A stretch of DNA of 64,000 nt from Lysobacterales bacterium 63-13 (GCA_001899855.1 MKWR01000004.1:186001-250000), one strand, 5' to 3'; positions 27,938 through 36,227 are shown, numbered from the stretch's first letter. Notes: generated from the letters alone by a model not told the origin. Translations and numbers: made by a program.

Positions 27938-29010
27938 TGCGAAGCCTCGTCATGGCGTCGCGCCAGCCACTGCGCGGCGGCGGCCGGATCGGTGGCGTAT
28001 TGCTCGCCTGGCGCAAGCCCGGCGAGGATCTCCACCGAATCGGCAAACCGATGGCCGCTGCGCACCTGGCGCAGGCGCACGTTGCCGCCATCGACCACGT
28101 AGAGTCCCTGCAACTCGCCGCGCTGGACCAGGGCGGTGAGCGGAACCAGCAGGCGTTTCACCGCGCCGGTGGCGAAGGCGACCTTGACCGTCATGCCCGG
28201 ATACAGGGCGGTATCGTCACCGGGCAATTCCAGGCGCACGGTGAAGGTGTGCGTGGCCGGATCCGCATACGGAAACACGGTGACCTTGCTGGCAGCGACG
28301 CGCCGGCTGCCGTCGCCGCCAAGCAGCACCTCGGCGGAGCGCAGGTTGCGGATCGGCGCGATCGCGCTTTGCGGCACCTGCACCGACACGCGCAGGTCCT
28401 TCAGCGACACGCCGGAAATCAGTGGCTGGCCGGGACGCACGGATTCGCCGATCTGCACATGGCGTGCGGTGACGATGCCCGAATACGGCGCGCGCACGAC
28501 GGTGTAATCCATCTGCTGGCCGACCTCGCTGAGCTGGGCGCGTGCCGCATCCAGCGCCGCCTTGGCTGCATCGCGGCGGGCGCGTTCCTGGTCGAGTTGC
28601 GCCTTGGCCACGAGCTTGCGCGCATAGACTTCGGCAATGCGTTGGTAGGAGGCCTGCGCCTCGTCGTAGGCGGCTTGCGCGGAGGCGATCTGCGATTGCG
28701 CGCGGCTGCGTGCCGATTTCTGCTCGACATCGGTGAAGCGCACGACCAGCGCGCCTTCCTCGACCGTGTCATTGACGTCATACGGCAGCTCGATAACGCG
28801 GCCGCTGGTCTGCGCCGAAATCGTCGCCTGGTTGACCGCTTCGACGAGGCCATCCCAGACCTGCTCGCTGCGGCCGTCCGCGTACGCGGCGGTCGCCGTG
28901 GCGATGCCGGGCGCAGCTTTCGCCGCGGTTTCTCCAGGCGCGGGATTGCCGCAGGCGACGAGCAGGCCGAGGCTGCCGGCGGCCAGCAGCAGCGAACGCG
29001 TGAATTTCAT
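27934..29010 (-). CDS. RND efflux periplasmic adaptor lipoprotein
   Basis: Membrane fusion protein of 358 residues. A lipoprotein signal peptide ends at LLVAC-G, so Cys19 should be lipidated. Then a lipoyl-like segment (GRVIELPYDVNDTVEEGALV), a helical hairpin (residues 90-150, rich in Ala/Gln/Arg), and barrel parts (VVRAPYSGIVTARHVQIGE, VPLTALVQRGELQGLYVVDG). ATG 29010 overlaps the DUF302 stop. It connects the permease to an unlinked outer-membrane channel. Confidence 0.9.
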   Translation of the reverse strand: MKFTRSLLLAAGSLGLLVACGNPAPGETAAKAAPGIATATAAYADGRSEQVWDGLVEAVNQATISAQTSGRVIELPYDVNDTVEEGALVVRFTDVEQKSARSRAQSQIASAQAAYDEAQASYQRIAEVYARKLVAKAQLDQERARRDAAKAALDAARAQLSEVGQQMDYTVVRAPYSGIVTARHVQIGESVRPGQPLISGVSLKDLRVSVQVPQSAIAPIRNLRSAEVLLGGDGSRRVAASKVTVFPYADPATHTFTVRLELPGDDTALYPGMTVKVAFATGAVKRLLVPLTALVQRGELQGLYVVDGGNVRLRQVRSGHRFADSVEILAGLAPGEQYATDPAAAAQWLARRHDEASQ

Positions 29011-29393
29011 CAGGCCGCCTCGTCGATCATCTGCCGGGTGGCGCTTTCCACTTCGGCGGCGACCGCGCCAAGTGCCGGATCCTTCGACAGCATGCCGAGC
29101 ATCGTTTGCGGACGGATCATGCCGATCAGGGTCTTGCCCTTCTCCGTGTACACCGAGATGCGGCACGGCAAGGCCATGTTCATGCTCATGTCGGCACTCA
29201 TCACCTTGGCTGCCTGTTTCGGATTGCAGACCTCGAGCACCTTGCATTGCTCGGCGAATTCGACGCCCTTGCTGCGCAGGGTGTTGCCGATGTCATGCAC
29301 ATGCAGGACGCCGAACTGGTGCGCCTTGACCGCGGCATCCAGGTCCTCGGCGGCCTGGGCGAACGGTTTGCTTGTTTCGACGATGTAGTACAT
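29010..29393 (-). CDS. DUF302 domain protein
   Basis: Cytosolic protein of 127 residues (MYYIVETSKPFAQAA onward) with the DUF302 fold, including FGVLHVHDIGNTLRSKG, the Cys pair QCKVLEVCNPKQA and LPCRISVYTEKGKT. The family often accompanies sulfur or arsenic stress genes, and its role is unknown. The three conserved cysteines could handle persulfides or metal. A good GGAGG site precedes ATG 29393; the longer frame to 29561 is not supported. It lies between DUF2892 and the adaptor in the sulfide operon. Confidence 0.8.
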   Translation of the reverse strand: MYYIVETSKPFAQAAEDLDAAVKAHQFGVLHVHDIGNTLRSKGVEFAEQCKVLEVCNPKQAAKVMSADMSMNMALPCRISVYTEKGKTLIGMIRPQTMLGMLSKDPALGAVAAEVESATRQMIDEAA

Positions 29394-29443
29394 GGATGAC
29401 CTCCAGTCATGGGTGTTGCGCGCAGCGCGCGCGTGGATCGTGA

Positions 29444-29650
29444 TCAGTTGGGAAATGCGTGGCCCGGCTTGAAGCCGAACTTGCGCAGGACCATGGCCAG
29501 CGGACAAAAGCCGGTGAACGAGGACTGCAGCAGGTTGGCACCGACAAAAACCGTCAGCCACAACCAGTATGGCGAAACAAAATGAGCCAGCGCCACGCTG
29601 AGCAGGATCATGCTGCCGGCAAATGCAAGAACCATACGATCAATGTTCAT
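29444..29650 (-). CDS. DUF2892 (YgaP-type) small membrane protein
   Basis: Protein of 68 residues with two transmembrane segments (residues 9-27 and 29-47) and the family end TGFCPLAMVLRKFGFKPG. In YgaP this domain is fused to a rhodanese that handles persulfide sulfur; here it stands alone next to SQR and DUF302. The Cys before PLA is the only cysteine. It likely forms a membrane channel or anchor in sulfur detoxification; that is inferred from family and context. Confidence 0.8.
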   Translation of the reverse strand: MNIDRMVLAFAGSMILLSVALAHFVSPYWLWLTVFVGANLLQSSFTGFCPLAMVLRKFGFKPGHAFPN

Positions 29651-29733
29651 GGATCACCTCTTCAATTCCAGTATCGACCGGGTGTCCGGCGCTGCCGCGG
29701 GTCGATGCGGCGGCAGCGCCGCGGGCTTGCGGC

Positions 29734-30285
29734 TCAGGCGGATCGCCCGGGCAGCATGCGCCGCAATGTGTTGTCGCGAACAATGTAATGGTGGTAAAGC
29801 GCGGCCAGCGCATGTGCGCCAACGAGGAAGTAGCCGATCTCGCCAATGGTCTCGTGCAGATCCTTGAGCGTGTCGGCGAATCCCTTGTCCTGCGGCCAGA
29901 TTGCCGGCAGTTCGAGGCCGAAGAAGGGAATCGGCTTGCCGCTTGCGCTCAGGGTCAGCCAGCCGAGCAACGGCATGCCGATGAGGAAAAGGTAAAGGGC
30001 CAGGTGCATGCCGGCGGCAAGCAGGTGTTGCCAGTGCGGCGGCGTCGGCACGATGCGTGGCGTGCCGCCGGAAAAGCGCAAGGCGATGCGCACGAAGACC
30101 AGTGCAAACACGCTCAGGCCGAGCATGAAATGCCACACCTTCAGCGCTTCGCGGGGATCGCTGCCTTTCTCATAGCCCTCGCGCAGCAGGATGGTCGCGT
30201 ACACCGCAACCAGCAGCAACAGCATGAGCCAGTGCATGGCAATGGAAAGGCTGCCATAACGGTCTGCGGTGTTCTTCATGTTCAT
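29734..30285 (-). CDS. Cytochrome b561
   Basis: Integral di-heme cytochrome of 183 residues with four helices. Candidate heme-ligand histidines: SIAMHWLMLLL, KVWHFMLGL, GMHLALYLF and GAHALAALYHHY. It probably exchanges electrons with the quinone pool beside SQR. Three ATGs are possible (30294, 30285, 30279); 30285 has the best spacing (9 bases) from a GAGG. It lies 41 bases downstream of sqr and ahead of DUF2892. Confidence 0.85.
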   Translation of the reverse strand: MNMKNTADRYGSLSIAMHWLMLLLLVAVYATILLREGYEKGSDPREALKVWHFMLGLSVFALVFVRIALRFSGGTPRIVPTPPHWQHLLAAGMHLALYLFLIGMPLLGWLTLSASGKPIPFFGLELPAIWPQDKGFADTLKDLHETIGEIGYFLVGAHALAALYHHYIVRDNTLRRMLPGRSA

Positions 30286-30326
30286 CGGTCGCATCCTCGG
30301 GATTCGGGTTGGCTGCGTTGCGGTCG

Positions 30327-31616
30327 TCAGTGCGGCTTGCTTTCGGATTTCAGGCGTTCGATGCCGAGTGCCTTCATCACGTATTTCTCGTAGATCGGAT
30401 CGGTGTTGCCTGTGCGCATCTTGCGCAGGTAGTACTTCTCGAATGCGACCTTGGCCAGATGTACCCATTTGCCGACCTTGGCCCAGGTGACATTGCGTGG
30501 CGGGATCTGCGGCAGGGCGACAAAGGCCGCACCGGTATCGCCCATGTCGGCCAGGCAAACCGCGTTCCACGTCGCGCGGGCCTTGCCTTCGCGGCCGGCC
30601 AACTCGTCGCGCAGGTTGTGCGCAATGGCGGTGACCATCGATTCGATCATGAAGCCGGTCTTCGGTGCACCGGTTGGTACCGGCGTCGCCTCGACCGGCG
30701 GGATCGCCACGCAGACGCCAGCGGAAAAGATGTTGCGGAAGGTCGGGTTGCGCTGGTGTTCGTCAATGAGGATGAAACCGCGCGGATTGCCCAGGCCTTC
30801 AATGCCACGCACGGCATCGACGCCGGTGAAGGCCGGCAGCAACATGGAATAGGCAAACGGCAATTCGTGCGACTGGCTGACGATACCCTTGCCATCGACT
30901 TCGTCGACCTTGACCTTGCCGGCCTCGACCGCAGTCACGCGGGCATTGGTGATCCATTTGATGTGGCGCTGGCGCAACTCCGATTCGAGCAGGCCCTTGG
31001 AATCGCCAACGCCACCGAGGCCCATGTGGCCGATGTAGGGTTCCGCGGTCACGTAGGTCATCGGCACGCGGTCGCGCAGCTTGCGCTTGCGCAGGTCGGC
31101 ATCGAGGATCATGGCGAACTCATAGGCCGGGCCATAGCAACTGGCACCCTGCACCGCGCCGACGACGATCGGGCCGGGATTTTTCAGGAATTCCTGGTAG
31201 GCCTGCCAGGCACTTTCCGCATGCGCGCCGGTGCACACCGATTGCGTGAAGCCGGTCGTCGGGCCCAGCCCGGGGACCTCGTCGAAGGCCAGGCGCGGCC
31301 CGGTGGTGATGACCAGGAAGTCGTAATCGAGGATGCGGCCATCGACCAGACGCACCTTGTTTTCGGTCGGCAGGACTTTTTCCGCCGTGGCGTGGATGAA
31401 GTCGATGGCATGCCTCGCCAGCGCCGGAGCGGCGTCGATGCGGATGTCGGCCGGCTTGCGCCAGCCAATCGCCAACCAGGGATTGGACGGCGTGAAATTG
31501 AACTGTGGACTGTCGCCAACCACCGTGATCGGGTGGTCCTTGCCCAGCGCCGCTCGAATTTCGTAGGCGGCCGCCATGCCGCCCAGACCCGCACCCAGAA
31601 CAAGGATCTTCGCCAT
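30327..31616 (-). CDS. sqr: Sulfide:quinone oxidoreductase, type I
   Basis: Peripheral membrane flavoprotein that oxidises H2S to zero-valent sulfur or persulfide and reduces ubiquinone. It has 429 residues and resembles Acidithiobacillus SQR along its length. The FAD loop VLGAGLGGMAAAYE is at residues 6-19. Three catalytic cysteines stand at 128 (SVCTG), 160 (GASCYGPAYE) and 354 (NAVCLADMGD), nearly the family numbering 128/160/356. The C-terminal amphipathic part (VHLAKVAFEKYYLRKM) should dock it to the membrane. It is the first gene of the operon and divergent from the SqrR/BigR-like regulator. Confidence 0.95.
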   Translation of the reverse strand: MAKILVLGAGLGGMAAAYEIRAALGKDHPITVVGDSPQFNFTPSNPWLAIGWRKPADIRIDAAPALARHAIDFIHATAEKVLPTENKVRLVDGRILDYDFLVITTGPRLAFDEVPGLGPTTGFTQSVCTGAHAESAWQAYQEFLKNPGPIVVGAVQGASCYGPAYEFAMILDADLRKRKLRDRVPMTYVTAEPYIGHMGLGGVGDSKGLLESELRQRHIKWITNARVTAVEAGKVKVDEVDGKGIVSQSHELPFAYSMLLPAFTGVDAVRGIEGLGNPRGFILIDEHQRNPTFRNIFSAGVCVAIPPVEATPVPTGAPKTGFMIESMVTAIAHNLRDELAGREGKARATWNAVCLADMGDTGAAFVALPQIPPRNVTWAKVGKWVHLAKVAFEKYYLRKMRTGNTDPIYEKYVMKALGIERLKSESKPH

Positions 31617-31690
31617 GATCGTGCCTCCACCGTTGACTGAATCGAGGTTGCGCTGATGCCAGGGTGGGCACCGTGACTTGCGTCAAAGCG

Positions 31691-31736
31691 ATTCTAATTA
31701 AGCAGTTGCTAATATACAAGCCCCTAAATTAGACTC
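31691..31736. promoter_or_regulatory. sqr/bigR divergent promoter and putative operator
   Basis: For sqr (minus strand) a -35 TTGTAT (31719-31714) and a -10 TAGAAT (31696-31691) are 17 bases apart. The spacer (31697-31713) is an inverted repeat, ATTA(A)GCA-GT-TGCTAAT. For the regulator (plus strand) TTGCTA (31707-31712) and TAGACT (31731-31736) stand 18 bases apart. Outer copies TCTAATT (31693-31699) and AATTAGA (31727-31733) are also inverted. A repressor bound here would close both promoters. Confidence 0.65.
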
Positions 31737-31792
31737 TTCGGAAGCCGTGTTTGCACACGCGATCCGCGCCCATAGCCGGAGGCCCGATAGCC

Positions 31793-32113
31793 ATGATGGA
31801 TCCGCTTGCCCTGATGACCATGCAACAGCGCGCCGACGAAGCCGCGCGCCTGCTGAAGACGCTGGCCAATGCGCAGCGCCTGCGCGTGCTGTGCCTGTTG
31901 GTCGGCGGTGAAATGAGCGTGCGCCAGATAAACGAGGAGCTGCCCGACCTGAGCCAGTCGGCGCTGTCCCAGCACCTGGCCAGGCTGCGCGATGAAGGCA
32001 TGGTCAGTACCCGCCGCGAGTCGCAGACCATCTGGTATTGCCTCGTCGATGGCCCGGCCCAGGGCGTCATCGCCGCCTTGTATGGAGTCTATTGCCAACC
32101 TGCATCGACATAG
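31793..32113 (+). CDS. Persulfide-sensing ArsR-family repressor (SqrR/BigR-like)
   Basis: Winged-helix repressor of 106 residues. Sensor cysteines are Cys34 (RVLCLLVGGE) and Cys101 (YGVYCQ), spaced like Cys41/Cys107 of SqrR, which form a tetrasulfide bridge on exposure to persulfides. The metal-binding ELCVC motif of true ArsR is absent, and a third Cys sits at 83. The recognition helix is LSQSALSQHLARLRDEG. ATG 31793 follows GGAGG by 10 bases; ATG 31796 is equally possible. It likely represses sqr and itself through the palindrome upstream. Confidence 0.9.
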   Translation: MMDPLALMTMQQRADEAARLLKTLANAQRLRVLCLLVGGEMSVRQINEELPDLSQSALSQHLARLRDEGMVSTRRESQTIWYCLVDGPAQGVIAALYGVYCQPAST

Positions 32114-32230
32114 AGAATGCTGGCGGTGTCGCGACCAGCGTGCCGCTCGATCACTGCGCATGACAGGGCTGGCAAATCGTCGCAGCGTCCATTCGGGGCC
32201 GCCACAGAGGCGGGAAAGACTGCGTTTGGC

Positions 32231-32272
32231 CTGATCCCGGTCAAGCTGCAGATGCGAATCGTTCGCGATAAT
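32231..32272 (+). promoter_or_regulatory. Class II Dnr/Anr-type promoter of nnrS
   Basis: The box CTGATCCCGGTCAA (32231-32244) matches the FNR/Dnr pattern with two differences. Its centre at -41.5 predicts start at 32279 and a -10 at 32267-32272, where the sequence reads GATAAT. The leader would be about 60 bases. The position match is exact, which supports regulation by an FNR/DNR-family activator responding to low oxygen or nitric oxide. Confidence 0.6.
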
Positions 32273-32337
32273 ATCGGCGAGCGGTACTTCGGTCAGACGA
32301 TGCATCCGCGATTTTCCCGGCTCAGCGGAGCACATCG

Positions 32338-33660
32338 ATGATTGCAGAAACCCTCTCCCCGCGCTTTCCCAACGCGCGCACGATCCAGGCGGAAAACGTC
32401 AATATCGGCTTCATCCTCGAATTCTCCTCGCACGACGAGGCGACCTCGCGTTTCGCCGATCTGCCGGCCCTGCTGGCCAGCGCGCCGCATCGGATGATGT
32501 TCTTTGCCGGAGCCTCGGCAATCATCGTCTCGATGTTGTGGTGGGCTTGCGTGCTGGCCGGCGGTTATTACGGATTTGCCGTGCCGGAGGCGCCGGTGCC
32601 GCCGGGTTGGGCGCACGCGGTGTTCACCCAGTACGGCATGCTGCCGTTCTTCATCTTTGGTTTCCTGCTCACCGTGTTTCCACGCTGGATGGCGCAGCCG
32701 GCCCTGACCCAGCGCCACTATGTGCCGGTCTTCCTTGGCGTGTTCGGCGGTTACCTGCTGACCCATGTCGGCTTGCTCGACAACAAGCCGTTGCTGCTCG
32801 TCGGCTTGCTGATGATGCTGGCGGGATGGGCGTACGCCTTGAGCGTGCTCGGGCGCATCCTCGTCCGCAATGGCGCCCGGGATCGCACTGCCTTGTCCTG
32901 TTTCAGCGCGCTCGCGCTGGGGTTTTGCGGGCTGGCCGCGTTTGCCGCGTTTGCCTTTGGTGCCTCGGCCGAACTGGCCCAGGCGGCAATCAAGATCGGT
33001 ACCTTCGGCCTGCTCTTGCCGATATATTTCACCGTCATCCATCGCATGCTGCCCTTCTTCAGCGCCAGCGCGATTGGCCCGGGCTACCGCATGGTCAAGC
33101 CGGCCTGGAGCCTGCCGGTGTTCTGGCTGCTTGCGTTGACCCATCTCGGCCTGGAACTGGCGCACCGGCCGCAGTGGTTGTGGCTGGCAGATGCGCCGCT
33201 GGCCTTGTTCTTCCTGATCCATTGGCTGCGCTGGCAGCCCTGGAAATGCATGCGTCCCGGCCTGCTTGCCGTGCTGCATCTGGCCGCCGCCTGGCTGCCG
33301 ATCGCGCTTGGCCTGTACGCGTTGCAGAGCCTGCTGCTGTTCTCCGACTCGGCCATCTCGATTGGCCGCGCACCGGTGCATGCGCTGACCGTCGGTTTCT
33401 TCGGCTCGATGCTGGTTGCCATGGTCACCCGCGTCACCCAGGGCCATTCGGGGCGCCCGCTGGAAATGGGGCGCATCCCCTGGCTCACCTTCATCCTCCT
33501 GCAGGGCGTGGTGCTGATCCGCCTGTTCGCCGAACTGGCCGGCAACATCGCCTTGTGGCTGGTGATCGCGGCCTTTGCCTGGCTGATGGCGTTCCTGCCC
33601 TGGGTGATCCGCTCGATCTGGATCTTCACCACGCCGCGCATCGATGGCAAACCCGGCTGA
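32338..33660 (+). CDS. nnrS: NnrS family membrane protein
   Basis: Inner-membrane heme and copper protein of 440 residues with about 12 transmembrane segments. NnrS relieves nitrosative stress and belongs to NO-responsive regulons (NnrR/DNR). Recognisable parts: PHRMMFFAGA near residue 55, GFLLTVFPRWM, YFTVIHRMLPFFSAS, PVHALTVGFFGSMLVAMVTRVTQGHSGR, and FLPWVIRSIWIF. Conserved His/Met residues may ligate heme. GGAG 8 bases before ATG 32338. The SirB2-like gene follows 32 bases later. Confidence 0.93.
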   Translation: MIAETLSPRFPNARTIQAENVNIGFILEFSSHDEATSRFADLPALLASAPHRMMFFAGASAIIVSMLWWACVLAGGYYGFAVPEAPVPPGWAHAVFTQYGMLPFFIFGFLLTVFPRWMAQPALTQRHYVPVFLGVFGGYLLTHVGLLDNKPLLLVGLLMMLAGWAYALSVLGRILVRNGARDRTALSCFSALALGFCGLAAFAAFAFGASAELAQAAIKIGTFGLLLPIYFTVIHRMLPFFSASAIGPGYRMVKPAWSLPVFWLLALTHLGLELAHRPQWLWLADAPLALFFLIHWLRWQPWKCMRPGLLAVLHLAAAWLPIALGLYALQSLLLFSDSAISIGRAPVHALTVGFFGSMLVAMVTRVTQGHSGRPLEMGRIPWLTFILLQGVVLIRLFAELAGNIALWLVIAAFAWLMAFLPWVIRSIWIFTTPRIDGKPG

Positions 33661-33692
33661 GCACGGCCGCAACCCGACCTCAACACGCAGCC

Positions 33693-34091
33693 ATGATCGA
33701 GTTCTATCCGCAAGTCCGCCTTGTCCACATTGTCTGCGTGGTGCTCTCCGGCAGCCTGTTCAGCGTGCGCGGCATGCTCATGCTGGCGCGTTCGCCCTAC
33801 ACCAACCACAACGTCCTGCGCCGGCTTTCGCAACTGATCGACACCACCTTGCTGGTGGCCGCGCTGTTCCTGATCAGCATGTTGCACCAGTATCCCTTTG
33901 TGCAGTCTTGGCTGACGGTCAAGGTGGTGTTGCTGTTCATCTACATCGTGCTCGGCATCTTCGCCCTGCACGCCGGGCGCACGCAGGGCTTGCGCGTCAC
34001 CTGCCTGGTGGCCGCCTTGCTCGTCTATGCATTCATCATCAGTGTCGCCCTCGCCCATCATCCATTGGGCATCTTCAGTCGCTGGCTCTGA
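33693..34091 (+). CDS. SirB2 family membrane protein
   Basis: Inner-membrane protein of 132 residues with four helices (about 8-28, 45-66, 73-92, 103-122). It has the SirB2 look: VRLVHIVCVVLSGSLFSVRG and LRRLSQLIDTTLLVAAL, with one late His (ALAHHPL). The name is historical from Salmonella; function unknown. It is probably cotranscribed with nnrS and may bind heme or copper, but that is only suggested by position. Confidence 0.82.
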   Translation: MIEFYPQVRLVHIVCVVLSGSLFSVRGMLMLARSPYTNHNVLRRLSQLIDTTLLVAALFLISMLHQYPFVQSWLTVKVVLLFIYIVLGIFALHAGRTQGLRVTCLVAALLVYAFIISVALAHHPLGIFSRWL

Positions 34092-34190
34092 GCGCCGCGG
34101 GTCTACGCATTCCCGCGGCGCTGCCAATACCCGGAACATCAAGCGACTCTCGGCACGCATGCGAAAGGCGCTCGCCGCCCGGGGCGGGAA

Positions 34191-35402
34191 TCAGTACTTG
34201 TATTCGATGCTGGCCCAGAGCTTGCGCACGTCGCTGGCGAAACCGTCACTGCGGTAGTCGGCCAGCTTGAGCAAGCCACTGACGTGCTTGTTGAACGGGT
34301 AGCCGATTGAGGCATCGAACTCGCGGCCGTAATCCTGGTTGCCGTGATCGGCGCGGAAATCATGGTAGCTGGCAGCCCAGGCAGCCTTGCCGATCTTGCC
34401 ACCGATGCCGATGTAGCGATCATCGAGGCCATTGACCGGCGTGGCGGGAAAGCGGTCGGCCCAGCCGTTGAAGGCGTGCAGGGTGGCGAACGGCGTGCTG
34501 AAGCCATAATGGCCATCGCCACCGAGGACTTCCCAGCCGGCCTTGAGGGTGATCCCGCCCACGCTGACGCTGGGTTCGATGAAGCGGTATTGCGCACTTT
34601 GCGACAAGGGATTGTTGGCGTAATCGGACTGCCTGGCCCATTCGGCCGTCCAGGCAAATTGCGTCTCGCCCCAGGCGTGCTTGCCGCTCCAGCGCGCGCC
34701 CAGCGTGCGCGTGGACTGGCTGGCGATGCCATTGTTTTCGACCAGGTAGGCATAGGCGCCGAGCACGCCCAGTGGCAGCGCCTGGCTGACGTTGAAGAGA
34801 TGCCCGTCGAGTGACCACTCGCGCTGCAGCGGGTTTGGATTCTGATGTCCGAACACGCGCAGGACGCGATCGAGATAGGTATAGCGCACGCTCGGGCGAC
34901 CCTCGCCAAAGGCGTAGCTGGCGGCCAGTGCATCGAAGGTCTGCTCGTTCTGGCGCCAGCCGGAATTGCCGAAGAAGCGCTGGTTGTCGAGGAGGACCAG
35001 CTGCCGGCCCAGGGTGGCGTGGAAGGCATCGTTGCTGTAGCCGATCCAGGCCTGGTTGATCTCGTCGCTCTCAGGATCGGCCACCACCGGGTACTCGGTC
35101 TTGCCGTTGGCGGTGCTGTTGTAGCGCTCGCCAAACAGCGGTTGCACGTGTTCGCCGTCGGCATACAGTTGCCAGCCGGGCGCAAACACCCAGCGATAAC
35201 CAAGGCGCAGGCGCAGGGTATCGGCACTGGCGTTGCGCGAGAACGCGGCATCGTCGACGCCTTCATGCCGGTAGCGCACTTCGATGACCGGTCCGGATTG
35301 CGGCGGCTCGGCCGCTTCGGCCAGGGACAGGGGCGCAAACAAGGCCAGGGCCACGGCGGTACAAAGTGTCCGTGGCCACGGACGCAGCGGGTGGAAGTTC
35401 AT
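34191..35402 (-). CDS. Outer-membrane beta-barrel (alginate-export-like porin family)
   Basis: Protein of 403 residues with a signal peptide (MNFHPLRPWP to AEAA) and alternating amphipathic strands through the whole length, ending in SIEYKY with a terminal aromatic, as expected for barrels inserted by BAM. Segments such as DNQRFFGNSGWRQNEQTFDALAASY and AGWEVLGGDGHYGFSTPF match the alginate_exp-type porins often annotated as hypothetical in this order. GGAA 6 bases before ATG 35402. Substrate unknown; an FNR-like box stands about 70 bases upstream. Confidence 0.8.
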   Translation of the reverse strand: MNFHPLRPWPRTLCTAVALALFAPLSLAEAAEPPQSGPVIEVRYRHEGVDDAAFSRNASADTLRLRLGYRWVFAPGWQLYADGEHVQPLFGERYNSTANGKTEYPVVADPESDEINQAWIGYSNDAFHATLGRQLVLLDNQRFFGNSGWRQNEQTFDALAASYAFGEGRPSVRYTYLDRVLRVFGHQNPNPLQREWSLDGHLFNVSQALPLGVLGAYAYLVENNGIASQSTRTLGARWSGKHAWGETQFAWTAEWARQSDYANNPLSQSAQYRFIEPSVSVGGITLKAGWEVLGGDGHYGFSTPFATLHAFNGWADRFPATPVNGLDDRYIGIGGKIGKAAWAASYHDFRADHGNQDYGREFDASIGYPFNKHVSGLLKLADYRSDGFASDVRKLWASIEYKY

Positions 35403-35474
35403 GCTGGGTTCCTCAAGGTTTCGGCGGGGTGCCGGGATGGCCGGCACGGTGCGCGGTCTGGCCCGCGCAACGCT

Positions 35475-35488
35475 TTGACCGGCATCAA
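35475..35488. promoter_or_regulatory. FNR/Anr-like box between porin and cytochrome c genes
   Basis: TTGACCGGCATCAA differs at one base from TTGAT-N4-ATCAA. It lies 73 bases upstream of the barrel gene and 155 upstream of the cytochrome gene. Unlike the dnrO and nnrS sites, the predicted -10 windows for class II geometry hold no TATAAT-like hexamer on either side, so function is doubtful. Confidence 0.35.
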
Positions 35489-35642
35489 GGGCGGATCGAC
35501 AACGGCCTGCGCCGCGACCGCATGCCACAGTTTTCCGCGGATCGATGCTCGCGGACTTCCGCGAGTTGCCGCGTCTGGCTATACTTGCCCGTCAATTTTG
35601 GCGCGCCGGCAACCGCTCCGGACGCCCGCAAGAGGTGGCTCC

Positions 35643-36173
35643 GTGACCAATCCCGTACCCAAGACCGATGCGGTCTTTCTCAAGCATTTCGCCCAGTTGA
35701 TCACCTTTCTGGTCTGCCTTGCCGTCGCCCTGATTGCCCTCGGCGCCTTCATCTACAGTCGGCATCCGGCTCCGGAAAATCCGGCCAAGGCGCGCGCCAC
35801 GGATCTGCGCCTGCAGCCGGTCGGTGGCGTCTACGCCGGCGACACCGGGCGGGCCGCGATCGCCGCTGCCGAGGAAGCTGCCAAGGCCGCGGCCAGCGCA
35901 GAAGTGGCATACGGCGGCACCACAGACGGCAAGACCATCTTCGGCAACCTCTGCCATGCCTGCCACGAAACCGGAGCCGGCGGTTCGCCGACGCTGGCCG
36001 ACAAGGCAGCCTGGGTGCCGCGCCTGGCCCAGGGTGAGGAGACCCTGCTCAAGCACGCCATCGACGGCTTCACCGGCGCCACCGGCATGATGCCGGCCAA
36101 GGGCGGCAATCCGGCGCTCAGCGACGAGCAGGTCAAGGCCACCGTCGAGTGGATGATGAGCCAGGTCAAATGA
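35643..36173 (+). CDS. Membrane-anchored cytochrome c (c5-like)
   Basis: Mono-heme cytochrome of 176 residues. The N-terminal anchor (FAQLITFLVCLAVALIALGAFIY) is followed by an Ala/Lys-rich linker and one c-type domain with CHACH heme binding, and the Met ligand in GATGMMPAKGG. It would face the periplasm and donate to a terminal oxidase. GTG 35643 is chosen after AGAGGTGG. A -10-like TATACT stands at 35580-35585. A strong terminator follows. Confidence 0.88.
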   Translation: MTNPVPKTDAVFLKHFAQLITFLVCLAVALIALGAFIYSRHPAPENPAKARATDLRLQPVGGVYAGDTGRAAIAAAEEAAKAAASAEVAYGGTTDGKTIFGNLCHACHETGAGGSPTLADKAAWVPRLAQGEETLLKHAIDGFTGATGMMPAKGGNPALSDEQVKATVEWMMSQVK

Positions 36174-36201
36174 TGCCCTGAGCGGGTCCACCACGAATCA
36201 G

Positions 36202-36227
36202 AAACGCCGCCTGCGGGCGGCGTTTTT
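36202..36227 (+). terminator. Rho-independent terminator after cytochrome c
   Basis: Perfect 10-bp stem AAACGCCGCC / GGCGGCGTTT with loop TGCG, running into a T tract, 28 bases after the cytochrome stop. It closes that transcript before the glnA control region. Confidence 0.85.

Noticed and set aside
29434-29447. FNR-like TGGATCGTGATCAG inside the sulfide operon
   Set aside because: Two mismatches, overlaps the DUF2892 stop and sits within an operon; likely chance.
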